Source of the DNA: Pseudomonadota bacterium
GTDB taxonomy: Bacteria; Pseudomonadota; Alphaproteobacteria; Rhizobiales; Beijerinckiaceae
NCBI GenBank assembly: GCA_023386155.1
Contig: JAEWKH010000100.1
Coordinates: forward strand, 1 to 34,976
Direction: 5' to 3'
DNA length: 34,976 bases
A program made the translations under genes and the position numbers. Every line of letters starts with the position of its first letter. Within the stretch, counting starts at the first letter, position 1. Positions 24,203 through 31,964 of this stretch are shown piece by piece. A model generated the notes under the pieces. It had not been told where the DNA came from, ran no database searches, and worked only from the letters and a program-made list of their open reading frames with translations.

Positions 24203-24224
24203 GAGGGCGCCGATGGGCGCCCTC
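24203..24224 (+). terminator. 9-bp hairpin between bamA and lpxD
   Basis: GAGGGCGCC/GGCGCCCTC (24203-24211 with 24216-24224), loop GATG, six bases after the bamA stop and 11 bases before the lpxD ATG. The tail ACTTATTGTT is only moderately T-rich, so it may be a partial terminator that lowers lpxD relative to bamA. Confidence 0.5.
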
Positions 24225-24235
24225 ACTTATTGTTC

Positions 24236-25300
24236 ATGACAGAATCCAATTTCTTTCCGCAAAGCCAGGCGTTGAATCTGCGTCAGGTGGCGGAGATGGC
24301 GAATGCAGCGCTCCCCGACGGCACCGACGGGGAGCTTTTGCTTAAGGGTGTTGCCCCCCTGGAAACCGCCGGACCGGGCGATCTCGCCTATATGGACAAT
24401 CCGGCCTATGTCGGAGCTCTGGCCGCCACCCGCGCCAGCGCCTGCCTCGTGACGCCGCGCTTCGCGGCTAAAGTGCCGCCTCGAACGGTCGCCCTCGTGA
24501 CCCCGCAGGCCTATCGGGTCTTCGCCCAGGTGCTCGGGATCCTGTTCCCTTCCGCCATGCGGCCGGAATCGTCGTTCGCCTCGACCGGCATCTCGCCGGG
24601 CTCCTTCGTGCATCCGTCCGCACGGCTGGAGCATGGCGTCCGGGTCGATCCGGGCGCGGTCATCGGCCCGAACGCGGAAATCGGATCCGGAACGCTGATC
24701 GGCGCCCATTCCGTGATCGGCCCGCAGGTGAAGATCGGGCGCGACTGCACCATTGCCGCCAACGTGACCGTATCCCATGCCTTCCTCGGTAATCGGGTCA
24801 TCCTCCATCCGGGCGTAAGGGTCGGGCAGGACGGATTCGGCTTTGCCATGGGGCCGCAGGGGCATCTCAAGGTGCCGCAGATCGGCCGGGTGATCATCCA
24901 GGACGACGTGGAGATCGGCGCCAACACGACCGTGGACCGAGGTGCCAGCCGCGACACCGTGATCGGCGAGGGCACGAAGATCGATAACCTGGTCCAGATC
25001 GCCCATAACGTGGTCATCGGTCGCCATTGCGTGATCGTCGCCCAGGTCGGGATCGCGGGTTCCACGACGATCGAGGACTATGTGGCCCTGGGCGGTCAGG
25101 TTGCCGTGAAGGGCCATGTGCGGATCGGCATGGGAGCCCAGATCGCCGCGACCAGCGGCGTCAACGGCGATGTTCCTCCCGGCGCCCGCTGGGGCGGCAT
25201 CCCGGCCCGGCCCATGCGCGAATGGTTCCGCGAGATCACGGCGCTGAAAAAGCTTGCATCCCAGGGCGATTCCGCCAAAGACGACGATGCGTCTTCATAA
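24236..25300 (+). CDS. lpxD: UDP-3-O-(3-hydroxyacyl)glucosamine N-acyltransferase
   Basis: Third step of lipid A synthesis: transfers a 3-hydroxyacyl chain from acyl carrier protein to the 2-amino group of the UDP-sugar. The 354-residue protein has an N-terminal uridine-binding domain (about residues 12-110), then a left-handed beta-helix of hexapeptide repeats (IGPNAEIGSGTLIGAHSVIG and similar). The catalytic histidine is H257 in QIAHNVVIG. The C-terminus is a short helix (REWFREITALKKLA). ATG 24236 gives MTESNFFPQSQALNLRQVAE. No Shine-Dalgarno precedes it; the upstream 11 bases are TTATTGTT-like and preceded by a strong hairpin. Confidence 0.97.
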   Translation: MTESNFFPQSQALNLRQVAEMANAALPDGTDGELLLKGVAPLETAGPGDLAYMDNPAYVGALAATRASACLVTPRFAAKVPPRTVALVTPQAYRVFAQVLGILFPSAMRPESSFASTGISPGSFVHPSARLEHGVRVDPGAVIGPNAEIGSGTLIGAHSVIGPQVKIGRDCTIAANVTVSHAFLGNRVILHPGVRVGQDGFGFAMGPQGHLKVPQIGRVIIQDDVEIGANTTVDRGASRDTVIGEGTKIDNLVQIAHNVVIGRHCVIVAQVGIAGSTTIEDYVALGGQVAVKGHVRIGMGAQIAATSGVNGDVPPGARWGGIPARPMREWFREITALKKLASQGDSAKDDDASS

Positions 25301-25339
25301 CATTCGTTGAAGGCATCCCTACCGCCTGGAGTTCACGTC

Positions 25340-25804
25340 ATGTCCGAAGCGCCCACCACGCTTCAAACCGCCGATATCATGGAGATCCTGGAGCTTCTTC
25401 CGCACCGGTATCCCTTTCTCCTGGTCGACAAGATCATCGAGATCGACGGCGACAATTCGTGCATCGGCATCAAGAATGTCACCTTCAATGAGCCACAATT
25501 CACGGGCCATTTCCCCACGCGCCCGATTTTTCCCGGCGTCTTCCTGATCGAGGCCATGGCTCAGACGGCGGGCGCCATCTGCGTCAAGGCTAAGATGGCC
25601 GAGCAGGCGAAGCCGAAGCAGGTATTTTTTATGACGATCGACAAGGTGAAGTTTCGCAGGCCCGTGGAGCCCGGCGACCGGGTCGAGTTCCACATGCGCA
25701 AGCTGAACAACCGCCGTAACATGTGGTGGTACAGGGGCGAGGCGAAGGTGGACGGCGCAGTCGTCTGCGAGGCCGAGGTCAGTGCCATGCTGGTGCTCGA
25801 ATAA
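25340..25804 (+). CDS. fabZ: (3R)-hydroxyacyl-[acyl-carrier-protein] dehydratase
   Basis: Dehydrates 3-hydroxyacyl-ACP in fatty acid elongation; it competes with LpxA and LpxD for the same hydroxyacyl-ACP, which explains its place between them. It is a 154-residue hot-dog fold protein, normal length. The signature is LPHRYPFLLVDK near the start, and the active-site pair is H57 and E71 in GHFPTRPIFPGVFLIEAMAQ. Start ATG 25340 has GGAG (25328-25331) eight bases upstream; an earlier in-frame ATG at 25307 lacks this. The stop TAA overlaps the lpxA start (TAATG at 25802-25806). Confidence 0.97.
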   Translation: MSEAPTTLQTADIMEILELLPHRYPFLLVDKIIEIDGDNSCIGIKNVTFNEPQFTGHFPTRPIFPGVFLIEAMAQTAGAICVKAKMAEQAKPKQVFFMTIDKVKFRRPVEPGDRVEFHMRKLNNRRNMWWYRGEAKVDGAVVCEAEVSAMLVLE

Positions 25805-26613
25805 TGGGAACAGCGATACATCCGACCGCCGTCATCGAGGATGGGGCGAAGATCGGTCCGGGCGTGAGGATCGGCCCCTTCTGCACGGTCGGTCCCGAGG
25901 TTGAGCTCGGCGAAGGTTGTCAGCTCATGAGCCATGTGGCTCTGGCCGGGCGGACGACGATCGGCCCTCGGACCCGGATATTTCCCTTCGCGTCCATCGG
26001 CCATATTCCACAGGACCTGAAGTACAGGGGCGAAGCGTCGACACTCGAAATCGGTGCCGATTGCATGATCCGCGAGGGCGTGACCATCAACCCCGGCACC
26101 GAAGGCGGCGGCCTGCGAACCGTCATCGGCGACCGCTGCGCCTTCCTGGCCAATTCCCATGTGGGGCATGACACCAAGGTCGGAAACGATTGCATCCTCT
26201 CGAACAACGTGATGCTGGCAGGCCATGTCACGGTCGGCGATTTCGTGATCTTCGGCGGCGGTTCCGCTGTCATCCAGTTTGCCCGCGTCGGCTCCCATGC
26301 CTTCGTCGGTGGCATGTCGGGACTGGAGAACGATCTCATTCCCTATGGCATGGCGATGGGCAATCGGGCGCACTTGGCTGGCCTCAACATCATCGGCCTG
26401 CGCCGCCGCGGCTTCACCCGCGAGCAGATCCACGACATCCGCCGCGCCTATCGTCTGCTCTTCGCTGACGAGGGCACCTTGGCCGAGCGGGTCGAGGATG
26501 TGGCCGGCGAGTTCGACGATCATCCCTTCGTGCATGAGATCCTCGACTTCATCCGTGAGGGCAAGGATCGTGCGATCTGCACGCCGCGGGATCCTGTCAG
26601 TTCGGTGGGCTAG
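25804..26613 (+). CDS. lpxA: Acyl-ACP--UDP-N-acetylglucosamine O-acyltransferase
   Basis: First step of lipid A synthesis, adding a 3-hydroxyacyl chain to the 3-position of UDP-GlcNAc. It has 269 residues (usual 255-270). Hexapeptide beta-helix repeats run from TAVIEDGAKIGPGVRIGPFC through about residue 185; the catalytic base is H122 in HVGHDTKVGN. The C-terminal helical part contains GLNIIGLRRRGFTREQIHDI, typical of LpxA. The start overlaps the fabZ stop by one base, indicating coupling. The stop codon lies in the middle of a perfect 18-bp palindrome (26603-26620), so the last three codons belong to a repeat-like element. Confidence 0.97.
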   Translation: MGTAIHPTAVIEDGAKIGPGVRIGPFCTVGPEVELGEGCQLMSHVALAGRTTIGPRTRIFPFASIGHIPQDLKYRGEASTLEIGADCMIREGVTINPGTEGGGLRTVIGDRCAFLANSHVGHDTKVGNDCILSNNVMLAGHVTVGDFVIFGGGSAVIQFARVGSHAFVGGMSGLENDLIPYGMAMGNRAHLAGLNIIGLRRRGFTREQIHDIRRAYRLLFADEGTLAERVEDVAGEFDDHPFVHEILDFIREGKDRAICTPRDPVSSVG

Positions 26614-26620
26614 CCCACCG
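26603..26620. repeat. 18-bp perfect palindrome at the lpxA stop
   Basis: CGGTGGGCTAGCCCACCG reads the same on both strands and includes the lpxA TAG stop. It is the first of three palindromic units packed between lpxA and lpxI. It has no loop and no T-run, so it is more like a repeat end than a terminator. Confidence 0.6.
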
Positions 26621-26657
26621 TGCGGAAAAGTGGTTCCGGTCTTCCGCGCCAAACGAT
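26619..26657. repeat. Palindromic intergenic repeat, copy 1
   Basis: The core CGTGCGGAAAAGTGG, then TTCCGGTCTTCCGCG, matches the element at 28803-28837 in most positions (GTGCGrAAAAGTGG...CCGGT-TTyCGC). Palindromes of this type are, to my knowledge, widely dispersed between genes in Rhizobiales genomes. The arms here are imperfect. Confidence 0.6.
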
Positions 26658-26674
26658 GGGCTCGTCAGAGAAGG

Positions 26675-26725
26675 GAGCATCGGGTGGGTCCCAAAAGTGC
26701 AACTCCACTTTTGGGCCCGATGCTC
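26675..26725. repeat. Long 20-bp two-part hairpin abutting the lpxI start
   Basis: Outer arms GAGCATCGGG/CCCGATGCTC (26675-26684 with 26716-26725) and inner arms CCCAAAAGTG/CACTTTTGGG (26690-26699 with 26706-26715) form 20 pairs interrupted by a 5-base bulge TGGGT, with a 6-base loop. It ends two bases before the lpxI ATG and leaves no room for a normal ribosome binding site. Confidence 0.7.
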
Positions 26726-26727
26726 TG

Positions 26728-27591
26728 ATGCCCTCAGGGCCAATCGCGATTCTCGCCGGGGCCGGGCAGCTTCCCATCCAACTCGTGAACCATCTCGAGC
26801 GGACGGGGCAGGAGGTGCGGGTGCTGGCGTTTCGCGGCTTTGCCGAAGCGGAGCTGCAGCGCCGCGCGCATGCGACCGTCGATCTTCTCGACCTCAAGAC
26901 GATCATGAGCACCCTGGAGGGATGGCGGCCACAGGCCGTGTCTCTCGTGGGCGCCGTTCGCCGCCCCGGCTTCTCCGCGCTTCTCAGCGCCTATTCGCTG
27001 CTGCGAAACATGCAGGAGGTGAAGGAGGTCATCACCCGCGGCGACGATCAGGTCCTGCGCGGAGCAGTGATGCTGCTGGAGGAAAGGGGCCACCGCGTGG
27101 TCGGCGCCCATGAGCTTGCGCCCGATCTCGTCGCCGCCCGGTCTCTGAGCGGCGCCTGCGAGCCCAATCCCGACGACCGCGAAGCCATCGTCCTCGGGAT
27201 CGATCTTCTCAAATCGCTTTCCGCCTTCGACATCGGCCAGGGTGCCGTCATCGCCCGCCGGCATGTCCTGGCCATCGAGGGGCCTGAGGGCACCGACCGG
27301 ATGATCCGGCGGGTCACGAGAATGCGCCAGTCCTGGTTCGGCCTTCGCCGCCGGGAGGAGGGCGGCGTGCTGATCAAGGCCGCCAAGCGTGGCCAGGATC
27401 TCAGAGTGGACATGCCGACCATCGGGCCCCGCACCGTCGTAGAAGCCGCCAAGGCTGGGCTTTCGGGCATCGCCGTCGGCGCAGGATCCACCTTCGTGCT
27501 GGAGCAGGAGAAGACCTTGCGGGCCGCCGATCGTCTCGGGCTGTTCCTGATCGCCGTCGACCTGCCCTGGATGGAGGATTCCCTTGGCTGA
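26728..27591 (+). CDS. lpxI: UDP-2,3-diacylglucosamine pyrophosphatase LpxI
   Basis: Hydrolyses UDP-2,3-diacylglucosamine to lipid X and UMP, the step done by LpxH in gammaproteobacteria; alphaproteobacteria use this unrelated LpxI (DUF1009) enzyme. It has 287 residues. The N-terminal domain begins PIAILAGAGQLPIQLVNHLE. The C-terminal catalytic domain contains the conserved EGPEGTDRMIRR segment, KAAKRGQDLRVDMPTIGPRT and GIAVGAGSTFVLEQEK. Between lpxA and lpxB this identity is firm. An upstream in-frame GTG at 26620 would translate the repeat element, so ATG 26728 is chosen although it lacks a Shine-Dalgarno. The stop overlaps lpxB. Confidence 0.94.
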   Translation: MPSGPIAILAGAGQLPIQLVNHLERTGQEVRVLAFRGFAEAELQRRAHATVDLLDLKTIMSTLEGWRPQAVSLVGAVRRPGFSALLSAYSLLRNMQEVKEVITRGDDQVLRGAVMLLEERGHRVVGAHELAPDLVAARSLSGACEPNPDDREAIVLGIDLLKSLSAFDIGQGAVIARRHVLAIEGPEGTDRMIRRVTRMRQSWFGLRRREEGGVLIKAAKRGQDLRVDMPTIGPRTVVEAAKAGLSGIAVGAGSTFVLEQEKTLRAADRLGLFLIAVDLPWMEDSLG

Positions 27592-28762
27592 GGAAAAGCC
27601 GCTCACAATCTGGATCGTATCGGGCGAGGAATCGGGCGATCAGCTTGGTGCGAAACTGATGCGTTCCCTTAAGGCAAGGTTCGGGACCGGGCGCCTGCGC
27701 TTCGGTGGCGTCGGCGGGCATGCCATGGCGAGGGAGGGGTTGAAGAGCCTGTTTCCCCTCGAAGAGATCGCCGTGATGGGCTTTTCCGCCGTCATCGCGC
27801 GTCTGCCATCCATTCTGAGACGGATCCGCTTCACGGCGAATGCGGTGATTGCGGCAAAGCCGGACATGCTCGTCATCATCGACAGCCCGGATTTCACCCA
27901 TCGGGTCGCCAAGGCAGTCCGGGAGCGCGCACCCGGGATTCCCATCATCGATTACGTCAGCCCTTCGGTCTGGGCCTGGAGACCCGGCAGGGCCCCGAAG
28001 ATGCGGGCCTATGTCGATCACCTGTTGGCCCTTCTGCCCTTCGAGCCCGCGGCCCATGCGCGACTCGGAGGGCCGCCGACAACCTATGTCGGCCACCCGC
28101 TGATCGAACGGCTTGCGGAGATCAGGCCGGCGCCAGAGGAACGAGGAAGTGCCGGTGACGGACCCATCAAGCTGCTCGTCCTGCCGGGAAGCCGCCGCTC
28201 CGAGGTGAGCCGCCTCATGGAGCCGTTCGGCGAGGCTTTGGCGCTTCTGAAGGAGCGGTCTCCGCGCCCCTTCGAGGTCACGATCCCGGCTGTTCCGCAT
28301 CTTGCGCAGGAGATCAGGGAGCGGGCGGCATCCTGGAGCGTGAGACCGACGATCGTCGAGGGGGAGGCCGCCAAATGGGCTGCGTTCCGGGCGGCGGATG
28401 CGGCGCTTGCCGCCTCCGGGACGGTGACCCTGGAACTCGGGCTCTCGGGAGTGCCCATGGTGGTCGCCTACCGGGTCTCGAAGATCGAGGAGGTGCTGAA
28501 ATATCTCATCAAGGCCCCCTCCATCGTGCTGACCAATCTCGTGCTCGGCGAGAACGTCATCCCCGAACTCATCCAATGGGATTGCACGCCCGACAAGCTC
28601 GCGGATGCGCTCCTTCCGCTTCTCGGCGATACCCCTGAGCGCCGCAGGCAGCTGGATGCTCTCGGCAAGCTCGACGAGCTGATGAAGATCGGCGACGAAA
28701 ATCCGAGCGAGCGGGCGGCGAGGATTGTCGAAGAGGTGCTGGAGTCAAAGCCGCACATCTGA
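27584..28762 (+). CDS. lpxB: Lipid-A-disaccharide synthase
   Basis: Glycosyltransferase (GT19) at the inner face of the inner membrane that joins lipid X to UDP-2,3-diacylglucosamine, giving the lipid A disaccharide. It has 392 residues. Signatures are WIVSGEESGDQLGAKLM at the start, VIIDSPDFTHRVAK, YVSPSVWAWRPGRAPKM and the nucleotide-binding LVLPGSRRSEVSRLMEPF, then ASGTVTLELGLSGVPMVVAY. The start is TTG 27584, well supported by GGAGG (27573-27577) six bases upstream inside lpxI; the two genes overlap by 8 bases. It is the last gene of the long envelope-lipid run, followed by a repeat and a bidirectional terminator. Confidence 0.97.
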   Translation: MAEEKPLTIWIVSGEESGDQLGAKLMRSLKARFGTGRLRFGGVGGHAMAREGLKSLFPLEEIAVMGFSAVIARLPSILRRIRFTANAVIAAKPDMLVIIDSPDFTHRVAKAVRERAPGIPIIDYVSPSVWAWRPGRAPKMRAYVDHLLALLPFEPAAHARLGGPPTTYVGHPLIERLAEIRPAPEERGSAGDGPIKLLVLPGSRRSEVSRLMEPFGEALALLKERSPRPFEVTIPAVPHLAQEIRERAASWSVRPTIVEGEAAKWAAFRAADAALAASGTVTLELGLSGVPMVVAYRVSKIEEVLKYLIKAPSIVLTNLVLGENVIPELIQWDCTPDKLADALLPLLGDTPERRRQLDALGKLDELMKIGDENPSERAARIVEEVLESKPHI

Positions 28763-28799
28763 ACGCTCCGGACAAAGACTCTGCACGTCGCCGCCAGCA

Positions 28800-28853
28800 C
28801 ATCGTGCGAAAAAGTGGACCCGGTTTTTCGCACGATGCGCTCTCTATAGAGCG
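28800..28853. repeat. Palindromic intergenic repeat, copy 2
   Basis: A 14-bp perfect inverted repeat CATCGTGCGAAAAA/TTTTTCGCACGATG (28800-28813 with 28824-28837) around GTGGACCCGG. It is followed at once by CGCTC-TCTATA-GAGCG (28838-28853), itself symmetric. The first part is related to the element at 26619-26657. It sits between lpxB and the convergent gltA. Confidence 0.75.
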
Positions 28854-28877
28854 GAGCCTCGCGATGGATCGGCAAAG

Positions 28878-28901
28878 AAAAGGGGCCTTTCGGCCCCTTT
28901 T
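28878..28901. terminator. Bidirectional intrinsic terminator between lpxB and gltA
   Basis: AAAAGGGGCC/GGCCCCTTTT (28878-28887 with 28892-28901), a perfect 10-bp stem with loop TTTC. The A-run on one side and T-run on the other let it work for plus-strand lpxB and minus-strand gltA, whose stop is 26 bases away. Confidence 0.85.
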
Positions 28902-28926
28902 CAGCTTCACCATTCTTTCGTTCGCT

Positions 28927-30219
28927 TCACCCGCGCTGGGCGACCGTCACGTAATCGCGCTGCGTCTCGCCCGTGTAGAGCTGGCGCGGACGGCCGATGC
29001 GCTGGGACGGATCCTCGATCATCTCGCTCCACTGGGCGATCCAGCCGACCGTGCGGGCGAGCGCGAACAGCACCGTGAACATGGAGGTGGGGAAGCCCAT
29101 CGCCTTGAGGGTGATGCCCGAATAGAAGTCGATGTTCGGGTAGAGCTTCTTCTCGACGAAGTACTCGTCCTTGAGCGCGATCTGCTCGAGTTCCACGGCC
29201 ACGTCGAGGAGCGGGTCGTCCTTGATGCCGAGCTCGTTGAGCACCTCATGGGTGGTCTTCTGCATGATGCGCGCACGCGGGTCGTAGTTCTTGTAGACCC
29301 GGTGGCCGAAGCCCATCAGACGGAACGGATCGTTCTTGTCCTTCGCCTTGGCGATATATTCGGGAATACGATCGGGCGTTCCGATCTCTTCCAGCATCTT
29401 CAGCGCCGCCTCGTTCGCGCCGCCATGGGCGGGCCCCCACAGGCAGGCGATGCCGGCCGCAATGCAGGCGAAGGGGTTCGCGCCCGACGAGCCGGCGAGG
29501 CGCACCGTCGAGGTCGAGGCATTCTGCTCGTGATCGGCGTGCAGGATGAAGATCCGATCAAGCGCGCGCGAAAGCACCGGGTTGACCTTGTATTCCTCGG
29601 CCGGCACCGCGAAGCACATGCGCAGGAAGTTCGAGGTGTAGTCGAGCTCGTTCTGCGGATACACGAAGGGCTGGCCGATGGAGTACTTGTAGGCCATGGC
29701 CGCAAGCGTCGGCATCTTGGCGATCATGCGCATGGACGCGATCATGCGCTGGTGCGGATCCGAGATGTCGGTGGAGTCGTGGTAGAAGGCCGACAGAGCG
29801 CCGACGCTGGCGACCATGATGGCCATCGGGTGCGCGTCGCGGCGGAAGCCGGTGAAGAACCGGTTCATCTGGTCGTGCACCATGGTGTGGCGCGTGACGC
29901 GGTAGTCGAAATCAGCCTTCTGAGCGGCGGTCGGCAGCTCTCCGTAGAGCAGCAGGTAGCACGTCTCGAGGAAGTCGCCGTGCTCGGCGAGCTGATCGAT
30001 AGGGTATCCGCGATAGAGCAGGATGCCCTTGTCGCCGTCGATATAGGTGATCTTCGACTCGGTGGCCGCCGTCGAGGTGAAGCCGGGATCGTAGGTGAAC
30101 ATCCCGGTCTGAGCGTAGAGCTTCGAGATGTCGATGACGCTCGGGCCGATGGTGCCTTCTTTGACCGGCAGCTCCACGGACTTACCGTCGACGGTGACTG
30201 TGCTGGTGTTGGAACTCAT
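28927..30219 (-). CDS. gltA: Citrate synthase (type II)
   Basis: Condenses acetyl-CoA and oxaloacetate to citrate, entry to the TCA cycle. It has 430 residues, the size of the hexameric NADH-sensitive type II enzyme of proteobacteria. Catalytic residues are visible: H265 in GPAHGGANEA, H306 in GFGHRVYKNYDPRA and D364 in DFYSGI. ILHADHEQNASTSTVR is also intact. The N-terminal beta domain (about residues 1-55, TVTVDGKSVELPV) is characteristic of the allosteric type. On the minus strand, AAGGG stands nine bases before the ATG. gltX lies 174 bases upstream on the same strand. An inverted repeat GGATAA-N16-TTATCC (30325-30352) lies in that gap and could be part of gltA control, but no clear promoter was found. 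Confidence 0.97.
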   Translation of the reverse strand: MSSNTSTVTVDGKSVELPVKEGTIGPSVIDISKLYAQTGMFTYDPGFTSTAATESKITYIDGDKGILLYRGYPIDQLAEHGDFLETCYLLLYGELPTAAQKADFDYRVTRHTMVHDQMNRFFTGFRRDAHPMAIMVASVGALSAFYHDSTDISDPHQRMIASMRMIAKMPTLAAMAYKYSIGQPFVYPQNELDYTSNFLRMCFAVPAEEYKVNPVLSRALDRIFILHADHEQNASTSTVRLAGSSGANPFACIAAGIACLWGPAHGGANEAALKMLEEIGTPDRIPEYIAKAKDKNDPFRLMGFGHRVYKNYDPRARIMQKTTHEVLNELGIKDDPLLDVAVELEQIALKDEYFVEKKLYPNIDFYSGITLKAMGFPTSMFTVLFALARTVGWIAQWSEMIEDPSQRIGRPRQLYTGETQRDYVTVAQRG

Positions 30220-30393
30220 GCGTCATGGCCCTTTCAAAAAGGAGGCCGGGCAGAACCTAGAGCAACCCGTGGATCGGAGAAGGTCTCCGGGGCTGCCCAA
30301 CCGCGGTTTGCCGGTCGGTCGGTAGGATAATGGCGCCTTGGGTAGCTTATCCGTGGGAACGGAGCAAGCACGTCTAAAGGCGAGATTTGCCTG

Positions 30394-31824
30394 TTATGCA
30401 GCAGGCGCATCCTTGATTTGGTCTCTCAGTCGCAACAGAGTTTCTTCCTTTCCGAGGACTGCCATGACGTCGAAAAGTCCGGGCGAGGTCGCGCGTCCCG
30501 TTAGTGCGGCTCTGAGAGGTTGTGCCACCTGGCCGAGCTTGGCTCCGATGGCCTCCGCATGCTCGCGCACGACGGCCTCGACGCTCTGGGCCGACCAGTC
30601 GGAAACGGCATCGAGCTTCTCCGCGATGCCGACGAGACGCGAGCGCCCGTCCGCAAGCAGGCTCGCCGCCTTCTCGTCGAGGTGGAGCGGGTGCTGGGCA
30701 TAGAGGTAATAGGCGCTGTCGAGCAGCTCCACGAGCGTCTTCGCGCGTTCCTTCAGGCCCGGCATGGCGGCGAGCAGCTTCTGGCGGAGGGCAGGCTTGA
30801 AGGTACGCCCCAGATGGTGCTCGTCCTTGTCCAGCTCCGGCAGAAGATCCTCGAGCGCCTGCACAAGGCGCTCGTCATCGGCCTGGCGCATGTAATGCCC
30901 GTTGAGGTTCTCCAGTTTGGCGAAATCGAAGCGTGCCGGCGAGCGTCCGATGCTGCCGAGATCGAAAGCGTCGACCATCTCCTGGGTGGAGAAAATCTCC
31001 TGATCGCCGTGGCTCCAGCCGAGGCGCACGAGATAGTTGCGCAGAGCCTCTGGAAGGTAGCCCATGCTGCGATAGGCCTCGACGCCGAGCGCACCATGGC
31101 GCTTGGATAGCTTGGCCCCGTCGGGTCCATGGATAAGGGGAATATGCGCCATCTTCGGCACGTCCCAGCCGAGCGCCTGATAGATCTGGGTCTGGCGCGC
31201 GGCATTGGTGAGGTGGTCGTCGCCGCGGATCACGTGCGTCACGTCCATGTCGTGGTCGTCCACCACCACGGCGAGCATGTAGGTGGGCGTGCCGTCCGAG
31301 CGCAGGAGCACGAGATCGTCGAGGTCCTTGTTCTGCCAGACCACGCGGCCCTGCACTTCGTCGTCCACCGCCGTCTCGCCGTCCGCCGGCGCCTTGAGGC
31401 GGATGACGGGCTTCACGCCCGCGGGCGCCTCGGACGGATCGCGGTCGCGCCAGCGGCCGTCGTAGCGCAGGGGACGGCCCTCCTTGCGGGCGGTCTCGCG
31501 CATCTCCTCCAGCTCCTGCGGGGTGGCATAGCAGTAATAGGCGCGTCCCTGGGCGAGCAGGCTCTCCGCGACCTCGCGATGCCGGGCGGCCCGGGAGAAT
31601 TGGTAGACCACGTCCCCGTCCCAATCGAGGCCGAGCCATTTCAGGCCGTCGAGGATCGCGGCGATGGCGGCGTCCGTGGAGCGTTCCCGGTCCGTGTCCT
31701 CGATGCGCAGCAGCATCTTGCCTCCGTGCCGCTTGGCATAGAGCCAGTTGAACAGGGCCGTGCGCCCGCCTCCGATGTGCAGGAAGCCGGTGGGAGAGGG
31801 GGCGAAGCGGGTGACGACGGTCAT
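30394..31824 (-). CDS. gltX: Glutamyl-tRNA synthetase
   Basis: Class I aminoacyl-tRNA synthetase that charges tRNA(Glu), and in alphaproteobacteria often also tRNA(Gln) for later amidation. From the chosen ATG (complement of 31822-31824) it has 476 residues and begins MTVVTRFAPSPTGFLHIGGG, with the HIGH-like motif HIGG. An upstream in-frame ATG at 31857 would add 11 unconserved residues. The KMSKS-like motif is AKLSKRHG, with IRGDDHLTNAARQTQIYQAL before it. The C-terminal helical anticodon-binding part extends to the end. Alphaproteobacteria often carry two GltX paralogues with different tRNA preference; which one this is cannot be read here. It is divergent from comEC with 140 bases between. 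Confidence 0.97.
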   Translation of the reverse strand: MTVVTRFAPSPTGFLHIGGGRTALFNWLYAKRHGGKMLLRIEDTDRERSTDAAIAAILDGLKWLGLDWDGDVVYQFSRAARHREVAESLLAQGRAYYCYATPQELEEMRETARKEGRPLRYDGRWRDRDPSEAPAGVKPVIRLKAPADGETAVDDEVQGRVVWQNKDLDDLVLLRSDGTPTYMLAVVVDDHDMDVTHVIRGDDHLTNAARQTQIYQALGWDVPKMAHIPLIHGPDGAKLSKRHGALGVEAYRSMGYLPEALRNYLVRLGWSHGDQEIFSTQEMVDAFDLGSIGRSPARFDFAKLENLNGHYMRQADDERLVQALEDLLPELDKDEHHLGRTFKPALRQKLLAAMPGLKERAKTLVELLDSAYYLYAQHPLHLDEKAASLLADGRSRLVGIAEKLDAVSDWSAQSVEAVVREHAEAIGAKLGQVAQPLRAALTGRATSPGLFDVMAVLGKEETLLRLRDQIKDAPAA

Positions 31825-31964
31825 CGCAGGAAACCTTGCTTGAAAATCTGGGAGCATGCGGCGCTTCCGGCCGCAGCGTCATCCGACTCAATCCACAGGG
31901 CGGTTTGGGCCGGAGCGTGGCGTCGTCTAGCATGCAACCGGACCCGCGTTAAGCCGAAGCCGCG

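Noticed and set aside
26620..26727. Upstream GTG start for lpxI
   Set aside because: It would translate the palindromic repeat into an unconserved 36-residue extension; the LpxI family begins at the PIAILAGAGQLP segment right after ATG 26728.
28804..30330. 508-codon plus-strand frame opposite gltA
   Set aside because: gltA on the minus strand has all catalytic residues of citrate synthase; the plus frame is a shadow that also crosses a repeat and a terminator.
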